NCBI RefSeq assembly: GCF_026914185.1 | Contig: NC_070560.1 | Coordinates: 4,207,501 to 4,271,500 of the forward strand | DNA from: Puccinia triticina | Lineage: Eukaryota; Basidiomycota; Pucciniomycetes; Pucciniales; Pucciniaceae | Length of the DNA stretch: 64,000 bases | Direction: 5' to 3' | Shown: positions 30,777 through 38,286 of the stretch, piece by piece | Layout: every line of letters begins with the position of its first letter | Numbering within the stretch: position 1 is the stretch's first letter | The notes under the pieces: generated by a model | Told to the model about the DNA's origin: nothing | Database searches by the model: none | Seen by the model: only the letters and a program-made list of their open reading frames with translations | Translations under genes and position numbers: made by a program

Positions 30777-32890
30777 TCACATGACTGGAAGAATCTGAAT
30801 CAATAGTGACTTCAAGGATTGCCATTGATTCTTGAGCATGCCAATGGTATGCTCCACTATCACTCGGTTATGGCTTAGCTCAAAATTGAACCGCTGCTTT
30901 TTGGGAGGTAGGGACCGACCAGGTGCGCGCTTGAAGGCAGGAATGACAGCTTCTGTCAAGGTGTAAGCTGAATCCGCCAGTAAGTATTTGCCCGCCAAGA
31001 AAAAACGGTGTGGGTTCTGGTAAAGCTAAATGATAAGGGTATGTGAGTGAGGTCCCCCACAAACACAAAAAAATGAATGTACTTTGGAGTTCTTATAGAC
31101 CCGTTGATCATGGGCACTACCACACAAGCCATGCACTGCGTAGATGACCCTCCTCTGCCAGTTGCACACAATCAAAGAGTTCACGGCATAAACCATCTTC
31201 CGCATCCAATAATCCTCCTTGTGATTTGTTGGTGCGGATGCCAAAGGGAAAATGGTCCCGTTGACAAAGCCAATGCAGCCATCAAAGACGTTCTTCTCTG
31301 CTAGAAAGGTGGTGAGATTGGCACGCTGTTGAGAATTTGGCCAGTACACATGTTTTGACTCCAAGTTTTTGATGATTGCAAAGATGCACCGATTGGTGTA
31401 ATTTTCCACGGATCCGGCTAAGAAACAAGGGTGCTTAGAAGCATCCAAATCAATTTGTATGGAATGAATTCAGCAGATAAACTCACATCTGATGTTGTAG
31501 AACTGTGCAGGGACATGAGGGGAGCCACCATTCCCATACATGCCCAGATGAGTGGGAGCCACTATCAGCTGCATTTCCACTGGCGCTTGAGGGTTGTTGG
31601 AGTTATTGTAAAATATGTGATTGTTCTTGATTGCATCGGCAAGGGAAAAAAAACTCTTTCGTGACATCCAAGCCTACATAGAAGTATAATCAGCAACAAG
31701 ACATGATCAGTTATCATCCACTAACGCCTCCGTGGCGCTCAGTGGTGGAAGAAACTGGGGGGCGGCGCCCAAGGAGCTAGTGCGCCTGCGCGGCAGCTAT
31801 CTGGCCGCTCTCCCCCAATGCAGGTTTCTGCACCTGACACAGTTGGGACTAGGCTACGCTTGGGGCTCTACCTTATTGGGAGCCCCTGTTTGACGGCCTA
31901 AAGGCCTACTGTGTGTGGGACCAAGAGAGGAGGAGTTTTCCCCGACGCGCCAGAGGGGAGAGACTCTGTCGAACCGGGAATCTCCTCCGAGCAAGGCAGA
32001 AACCTAGACTGCCATGGAGTGGGGTTCAAGCCGCCAAGCCCAGGGCTCTCGAAGTCCACTCTTTGCAGTGTATAGGGTGGGTGGGTGGGTGGAGCAAAAA
32101 GAAACGCAGGATACGTAGTTTCCTGAAGATGAGTCGCGAAACGAAGTGTGAGCTAGGAGGACAAGCTTCACTTCTTTCGTGGCCTTGGTCTTCTTAAGAA
32201 GGCCAAGACTCCTAGAGCCCTGGAGCCATGGGAAATCTCGGCCGGAGCTGCTCCTTTCACGCGCTAATGTCTAGCCTCCGGCTAGTCTAGCCTGCACAGC
32301 GTGACGTAGCTAATAGCTCTAGTGCAGTAGAGTCTTGCCTGACGTGCGAGACTCTCGTGCCGAAATCACTGGCTCACCTCCGGCTGCGTGGACACCGGGG
32401 ACCTCTGAGCTACGCTCTACCTGTCACCTACCAGAAAATGACTAACATATATCATGAAAACATCCTCAGTTGTTTCCATCAGGACCTTGTAGGTTCTAGA
32501 TATGCTGGCAATCCGGGGCCAAGGGATCCTGGGGACTGAGTATTGAGCCAAAGATACCTCATCAATCAAGTTGAGGACTATTGAGACTTGATTCTTCCAC
32601 CCGTTCAACTTGTTCTTGACCATGATAGAATGAAGGGTGATTGCTGATTTCCTCAGTTGAAAGGTGACTAGAGCGACATTCAAATTGACAAGGAGGAAGT
32701 TTTTTGGGAGAATTTTCTTGATCAGGAGAATTGCTTTGATCAGAAGATTCAAGCTGAGCTGATCATGATGTGATGGGTTTGTTAGGATGGCCTTAGATTT
32801 CTGTTCAGCAATTTTCATCTTCCAAAGGGATGCAACAAGTGTTGTTTCCACACCCTCTAGTAGTTTCTGCCGGTCCAACTTGCAAGGCAT
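30777..32890 (-). CDS. PIF/Harbinger DDE transposase, four exons, first catalytic Asp replaced
   Basis: Predicted exons are 32890-32447, 31673-31487, 31417-31083 and 31025-30777. The introns begin GTTAGT, GTGAGT and GTACAT and end TAG; phases agree and the joined frame has 404 codons, normal for this family. The start at 32890 is chosen because the upstream in-frame ATG (32944) lies inside a later MITE. Recognisable blocks are MSRKSFFSL, NNSNNPQAPVEMQL, VENYTNRCIFAI, DYWMRKMVYAVNSL, GSAHDQRVYKNSK, YLLADSAYTL and VIVEHTIGMLKN. The block normally reading G-F-x-D-G-T reads GFVNGT here (near 31265-31250), so the first catalytic Asp is Asn; the Asp of SAHD, the Asp of LLADS and the Glu of VEHT are present. 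The nuclease should therefore be inactive although the frame is intact. It is convergent with the Myb-like gene, 116 bp apart. Confidence 0.8.
31727..32437. mobile_element. GC-rich insertion inside a transposase intron
   Basis: The first intron (32446-31674) is 773 nt, whereas the other two are 57 and 69 nt, and about 700 nt of it is much more GC-rich than the flanking Harbinger sequence. On the minus strand its start, near 32425-32405, reads 'gtagagcgtagctcagaggt', similar to an RNA polymerase III box A, so a tRNA-derived SINE is possible. I see no clear box B at the right distance and no A-rich tail, so the class is uncertain and the edges are approximate. Confidence 0.4.
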
Positions 32891-32932
32891 GATCGGGGAG
32901 ATGGCGCACTTATGCAGAGGGGGGTGCTCAAT

Positions 32933-33093
32933 TATGGTATTCAAAATTGCATAAGATTTTTTTACATAAAATCATAAACTGCAATTTTGGCTGGGAGATG
33001 TCACTTTAAGTTTTATGCACGCTGACATCTCCCAGCCAAAATTGGCTTTATGATTTTATGTAAACAGTGGCATATGCAATTTTGAATACCATA
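32933..33093. mobile_element. Small palindromic Harbinger-type MITE
   Basis: It begins tatggtattcaaaattgcat and ends with the exact inverse; the flanks are AAT on both sides (or TA, read differently). The 161-bp element is almost a complete palindrome, with arms including 'ggctgggagatgtca' and 'tgacatctcccagcc'. Its ends match those of the surrounding Harbinger, so it is probably a derivative of the same family that landed between the transposase start and the right terminus of a parent copy. Confidence 0.85.
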
Positions 33094-33608
33094 AATGTCA
33101 AACCGGTTGCATGAAATCATAAGATTGGTAACTCCCGCAAAAAAAAATTATGCATTATGATTTCATGCAATTTAACTTTGAATACCATAAATGTAAACCC
33201 TTCTGCTTCAAGAGTCTTCCCTCCCCACCTTAGCTGAGTCCCCTGATCAGAAACACCAGAACATCGCCGCAAATCCACCTCTTGAGTTTGCTTTCATCCC
33301 GTGTTGTACTATCTCTGTCCAATTGCAGCCTTTCCGCCAAAAAGTTGTCAACTACCATCCGCAACTCATGAGCTACTTGACTTTTTTCAGCCTTGGTGTT
33401 TTCCTGTCTTTCCAAAATGCAAAGAAAATCACCATTTTCTTGATGTGAAAGTCTCATTTATAAAGAGGGTTTGATCGCATTTATCCAACACACATTTTTT
33501 TTTTTTGGATCTGTGTCTTGCAGGGACGGGGAGAACATCTGAATATGAAAGTCAATTTGTCTGGCACCCAGCTGGTCATGAAGTGCATGAGCTGTCAAAT
33601 CTGACCCA

Positions 33609-33687
33609 ACCCCTAACTTGACACAAGTCCCCCCTGGCTGCCCGCAAAGCGGCCCCTCCCGCAGGGAGGGACTTGTGCACAAAGTCA
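33609..33687. repeat. GC-rich hairpin repeat, variant
   Basis: The segment from 'cccctaacttgacacaagtc' to 'gggacttgtgcacaaagtc' forms a strong stem (acaagtcccccc/ggagggacttgt) with inner pairing gctgcccgcaaagcggc. It shares the 'ctaactt' entry and the 'aaagtc' exit with the copies at 7950 and 8530. Confidence 0.45.
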
Positions 33688-34271
33688 AAATTTTGGCTGA
33701 GAAAGAAATCACCAATGGCTAGAGGAAAAATACTTAGCATCACCCAGCCTCCCTCTCAGCTCCTGTGGACCTGTCCCAGAGCCAAATGACACTTCTCAAT
33801 CTCAGCTTTCAAATGGCGCTGGTCTCATCTCCCCAATCCTTATCATTTTTGCTGTACTAATGTTTTGAAAATAAATAAAAAAAACACAAAGGAATGTAAA
33901 CCAAGGAATTACAACCATCATGTCTTGTGGATATTGGATTCACAAGCCTGCAGATATCTGCAGATCCTACACCTGTAGCCACCCAATTGTTGCAGATAGG
34001 ATATTCAATTGTGCATATTATCAGAAAATCCAAAATTGGATCTTCAGTGCAATGGAATATCCTCCAGGATTCCTTTGACCTCCAAAACGGATTCCTTCAA
34101 TCAGTTTTGGAGTTTATGCCTCAAAAGCTTGGGGGAGGGTGCCCATCAGCACTGCCAAGAAAACTGTCTATTCAGTTTTTCTTGTACATATTTTGGTGAA
34201 TTTTAAATTTTGTTTTTGTGTTTTTAGGATTGAAAATCCTTCCTTTGTCTGCCAGCCTGCAGACATTATTC

Positions 34272-34354
34272 ATAAGCCTCTCCTACGGAGAGCCCTCCGG
34301 GCAGGGTCCCCCGGACCCTCCGTTCGAGAGGCTTAGTTAAGCTAGTGTCACCAC
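34272..34354 (-). repeat. GC-rich hairpin repeat, variant
   Basis: The stem 'aagcctctcctacgg' ... 'cgttcgagaggctt' encloses a second stem (ccctccgggcagggtcccccggaccc region). It is followed by 'agttaagctagtgtcacc', the same exit as in the copy at 8530-8609 (ttaagctcgggtgtcacc). Confidence 0.55.
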
Positions 34355-34830
34355 CTTTTCCACACCCATCCAAAACCGCCATCCTAAATTCCATTCCTTA
34401 CTGCCGCCGCAACTAAGCCCCTTGGGGAACTTAGTGGGCTAGTGGGGAAGGACTTAGCCCCGGAGGGGCTTGGGGTTTCCTTTCCCCTGTAGTCTCATTC
34501 TTCTTACATTTTCAAGCAAGCATTTGGCGCATGCCTTGGTGCTTGCTCTAGGCCAGCCCAAATACCTTTAAGGGGTATTTCAAGCTGGCCGTGTGTGGGT
34601 CGGGGGGGGGGCTTCAACCCCGTGTCCCCCGAGTCTCCGAGTACGACCCAGAATTGTTTCTGGGTCTTGGTGGCTCGAGAGGAGGGAAGAAACCCCCCGG
34701 AGCAGAAGAAAAAGAGCACGCGATCAGTGCTAGACCCATCAACTCTGGCTGAAAAACCGGAAGCCTGAGCCTTGCACAATAACCCACTTCTTGCGGTCAA
34801 AACTTGACAGAGTTGAACTAAATTGCGTGT

Positions 34831-36072
34831 CTACTCCCCGTTTACCCACCTGTCCTCTGAGATGGACAGTAAAGAAAGAGAGTTTTTGAGTTGAGTAGGT
34901 GAATACTGTTGAATATACAGCTTGTAGCAGTTTGACTGCCATCTTCCCAAGGTTCAGATCTCTTGGGTGCTGATTCCTAGGTCCATCCCTAAGGAAGCGC
35001 CCCCTACGCGAAAGGAGTGGCCGGAGAGTCCGCCGAAACCTCCTTTGGCCCATGTCTTTGTGAGCACGGAAATTACTGCTGAGCGTGTAAGGTGCTGTCG
35101 TCTCCCGTTGATGTTGTACCCAAAAAGAGAGGTCTTCATTGATCCTGCCTTGTCTAGCCTCCGTTGGACTGCCAGAGTAGGACATAAGCCATGAGGGAGC
35201 TTCATCAACTTGATTAATTGAACTTCGCCTGGCTTGCATGTTTTAGCACTTCTGAGCAATAGGATTGTCTGGTTATGATCTCCTTTGCTGAAGTCGGAGG
35301 TCAACAGCTTCATTGATTTGTCCAGTGGGCCATCCTTCATGTCGTAAGTCAGCTCTGCCAGGCGAGCCATTCCCCATAAGGCAACTAACGCCAGATCTAG
35401 TGTTGCTTTCTCTTCAGCCATGCCGTCAATGAGCTGTTCCGCCAGAAAAAACAAGTGGGACAGGTGGACTGCTTCCTTCCTTGGTTTCTTGGGGGTTGCG
35501 GTGTCCGCTTTTGCGGATGACTTGAGGAACACTTCGATTCGGCCTTCCCATTCTGATGGATACGGCTTCTTATGGTAGAGGTGCCACGCCTTAAGCCCGG
35601 AAAGGTACTTTGTTAGTGTGGTTGCCACTACATTGTGGTTTCCTGGGTTGCACTCATCTCTTCCGGCCCAACAGCAAAAGGTTTCTATATCTTCTCCTGT
35701 AAGTGGGAGTTCAAATCCGTTTGGATAAGTTGAGGATAAACTCTTCTTGAGCTTTTTAACGGCCGCGTTGTATCCCTTTAAAGTATTCCAAGCGTAGCCT
35801 TTCAGGTAGCGCACTTCTTTCTCCGAAGGTGACCGCGGAGCCGTCCCGTTGGAGAGGAAATCCTTGATTTTGTCAAGCTCCATCTGCCCGAGTCCTCGAG
35901 GGATTATTAGCGGAGTGTAGATTGGAGCCTCAGAACTCCCGTGGCATCGCCTCAGATAGTGCATTTCTCTACTTGGAGGGTTCCGGAAACATGTTTGGGT
36001 TTGGAGGAAAGTTTTTATGCTAATTACATGATTTGGTACGTGTTGCAACCTAGTGTGTACTAGTGTTGCCAA
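34831..36072 (-). pseudogene. DIRS-type tyrosine recombinase, one internal stop
   Basis: The minus frame is open from 36072 (no ATG before 35964) to a TGA at 34956-34954, then continues in the same frame to TAG at 34831. The N-terminal SAM-like part includes WNTLKGYNAAVKKLKK and TLTKYLSGLKAWHLYH. The catalytic part has the first Arg in GMARLAELT, the H-x-x-R pair in GHSFRVGG and, after the TGA, GRW..CYKLYI with the expected nucleophilic Tyr. The TGA falls three codons before GRW, where an Arg codon (CGA) would suit. Length and order fit YR-retrotransposons of the DIRS group, which integrate by recombination rather than by a DDE integrase. It follows the RNase H gene directly, overlapping its end by about 13 nt. 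Confidence 0.82.
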
Positions 36073-36676
36073 AACAAGAGGTCTAAGTCAAGCGGTAACA
36101 TTACCAGCAGTTGATATCCAGGTTCTAGCCTGGTGCTGTCACCCCTTGAAAGGGTGTCAGCTTTGTTTTCTGCGGAGGTAACCCTCTTGGCGACTATGTC
36201 AATTTGGAGTTCTACCAGGAGCTTTTGAATAAGCTTCTACTCTTCGTTAACGTTGAAATCATGTGAACGTCTGTTTTGGATGGCCGCCTCCGTAGTGGTG
36301 TTGTCCGTCCAGACTATGAAGGTCTTGCCGGCGCGTGCACCTAGCTTCTGGAGCATACAGAGCCCTATGCGTATGGCGACTGTTTCCACCCAGGCAATAT
36401 TCCTACGTGGTAGTGAAACGCCCTCCCAACCTTCTGCCAGCCGGAATCTGGCCCAGTGTTGGCCGATTAGACCACCTATCCTGTAGCTGGTCGATGCGTC
36501 CCCCACCCAGCCGATTTCGGTAGGTTCGGGGTTGGGAATGATTCGTGTCTCTTTGAAGGAGCACAGCGTCAACATCCAGTGTTCAAGGTCTATCTTTACG
36601 GTGGTTGTGATGGGTCTCTTGGCTTTCTTGTTTTTCCAGCTTTTTAACCAGGCGTATAGCCCGCAGAGGTGGCACC
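36060..36676 (-). pseudogene. DIRS-type RNase H and end of reverse transcriptase, truncated by Gypsy-A
   Basis: The frame enters from the Gypsy-A junction (36676) with YAWLKSWKNKKAKRPITTT, typical of the end of the reverse transcriptase. RNase H follows: GWVGDASTSYRIGG (first Asp), IAWVETVAIRIG (Glu), WTDNTTTEAAI (second Asp) and, after an in-frame TAG at 36239-36237 in place of an expected Trp, ENKADTLSRG (last Asp). Reverse transcriptase proper and anything upstream are missing here and should lie beyond Gypsy-A, outside the window. Confidence 0.8.
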
Positions 36677-37650
36677 TGTCAGCCGGCTACGCAGCGCAAG
36701 CCAGCTTGACTGTTATACAAATAATTATTCTTAATAGTGAATTAATCTTTCATGATTTTTGTGTGACAGATATCTATTTAATCTGTCACATATAATACAG
36801 AAATATAATAAATACATAAAAATATATTGTACATATAGTTTAATATTGATATTTATCTTTAAAACTAGAAAATATTGGTAATACACTCCGTGTGAATTAT
36901 AAAGTACACTCGGGTGCGCGAGTTACACCTGTCAAAGACATTCAAGTGACAGGTGTCCAATGTCCGGTAACTTTAGAGAGATCATCCACAAGTATGATCT
37001 CATGGACAACAACTTCCCCATCCGGATTCGAGATAAACAGATTGACATTGATAACTAACAGCGCCCCAATCGAGCACAAGAAAGATAAACTGACGGATAT
37101 TGACCGCCCCATCGCAAGTGGAATGATCATTGAGTGATAGTAACCACCCCATTCCGTATTCATTGAAGAGACTTCCCCATCGAACTTGAAGTCATCTAGG
37201 ATATATAAAGAGGTCAGTTCTCCCTTTTCTCTTTTCTCCTGAGCTTAGACACACCAAACGATCAACTGACAACTCTATTGAATCAAATCCGAAATCAATC
37301 AGTACAGTTTTCAGTAGAGACTTTTGTCTAAAAGCCTTCGTCATTGTCCTCATCTTTGAAGATTGTCGCGATAAGTGATCGGTTAATAATAGTAAGTAAA
37401 CACCCTTCACATTATCGCCTCCTGTCTTCTTTTTGTAAGTCTGGGATCCAAACCAAACCTGTTATCAGGCCCCAGCCACCTATCTCATAGGGATCAAACC
37501 ACCCCTGATACGTCGGGCCCCTCTTTTTTTTATTCATTATATTTATTTCTTTGAAATAAATAAACCAAAATATTCTAAAACCTAAAAAATCATACATTCT
37601 CACCCGGTTTAGCTAGAAGAGATTCGCTCTTGGCATTACTGAGGCTGACA
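36677..37650 (+). repeat. Gypsy-A 5' LTR
   Basis: It starts TGTCAGCC directly after the DIRS sequence and ends GAGGCTGACA, with the primer site following. At 974 bp it is close to the 970-bp Gypsy-B LTR, and the first eight bases are shared, but the interior is much more AT-rich and unlike it. The target duplication would be GCACC (36672-36676); its partner is outside the window. Confidence 0.75.
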
Positions 37651-37652
37651 AC

Positions 37653-37668
37653 TGGGGGTCTGGCCGGG
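37653..37668 (+). promoter_or_regulatory. Gypsy-A primer-binding site
   Basis: TGGGGGTCTGGCCGGG lies two bases after the LTR. Gypsy-B has TGGGGGCCTCATCGGG at the same offset. A tRNA ending in CCCCCA would be the primer; I cannot name it. Confidence 0.6.
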
Positions 37669-37832
37669 AACGATTCTTGTACTTTTTATCATACTTGGTT
37701 ATCATTATAATCATTTCTTCTTCTAAAAAAATAACCAAACCAATAAAAATTCCTCTAATTTTATCCTTCTTCTTTTGAAAAACTTCAAAATTACAAAAAC
37801 ATTGAATCATATTCTATATCTCTTTCTTCTAG

Positions 37833-38241
37833 TGAACCTAAAAGAAAACGCCAAACTAATAGCGTATTATCTTCAATATCTCAGGTTACGCAAAGAAGAA
37901 GCCGAACGCAATTACGTACCTACTGCTTGGGAGTCACTTACTTGCAAAGAGCAGGTCCAATTAGCCGTTTACCACGCTCATCTTCACGAACAGGAAGATA
38001 TTGAAGCTAGACTAGCTATCAACGAACTCGTTCGTAACCACAGAGCTTATCACCGCGAACAGAGATGCCTTAGAATAAGTCAGTAATATCCTTATAAGTT
38101 TCATCATATTTATCTTTATTCTAATCTCTCATCTATTATTAGTGGCTTCCAATAGTGAATCCGTCCGCACAGCTGTCGGCGATATCGCTGCTACTCCTGG
38201 TCCTGATCTTGCTATTGAGAAAAGAATTGATCCGATTATAA
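37833..38241 (+). CDS. Gypsy-A leader frame (ORF0), two predicted exons, no AUG
   Basis: The frame is open from 37775 to 38083 with no ATG. A 3' splice-site-like TTCTTCTAG ends at 37832, so coding may begin at 37833 in phase 1. The product is polar and helical (RLRKEEAERNYVP, LAVYHAHLHEQEDIEARLAI). A donor GTCAGT at 38079 and acceptor TTATTAG ending 38142 would link it in phase to a second short frame, 38143-38241 (SNSESVRTAVGDIAA). From there a donor GTTAGT at 38242 and acceptor CTACCAG ending 38303 lead in phase into the frame that overlaps gag in the +1 register. All three junctions fall after the first codon base. Function is unknown. The splice sites are predicted, not observed. Confidence 0.4.
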
Positions 38242-38286
38242 GTTAGTTTAAATTCTTCATATCTACTAATCTATAATTAATCAAAA

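Larger units (their letters stand above)
20014..33189. mobile_element. PIF/Harbinger transposon, multiply invaded
   Basis: The left end TATGGTTGTCAAAGTTAAAA (20014) and the right end (reverse complement TATGGTATTCAAAGTTAAAT, ending 33189) are inverted matches. The flanks are AAT on both sides (20011-20013 and 33190-33192); a TA duplication is equally readable. Inside are the two genes typical of this superfamily, convergently arranged: a Myb/trihelix-like gene (from 20237, plus) and a DDE transposase (32890-30777, minus). Nested within are a hAT-like MITE, a Copia element, an insertion in a transposase intron and a small MITE with the same ends. Without insertions the element would be about 3.9 kb. 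Confidence 0.8.
33193..34830. other. Region between Harbinger and DIRS genes; hairpin repeats, no firm gene
   Basis: A minus-strand frame at 33457-33230 encodes 75 polar helical residues (VAHELRMVVDNFLAERLQ) with no recognised domain; its start codon may be chance. GC-rich hairpins lie at 33609-33687 and 34272-34354. The part from about 34400 to 34830 is GC-rich and may be the 3' non-coding end of the DIRS element. Confidence 0.4.

Noticed and set aside
31913..32197. tRNA gene suggested by 'ggttcaagcc' near 32026
   Set aside because: The T-arm-like word is not accompanied by a matching acceptor stem or anticodon arm at the right distance.
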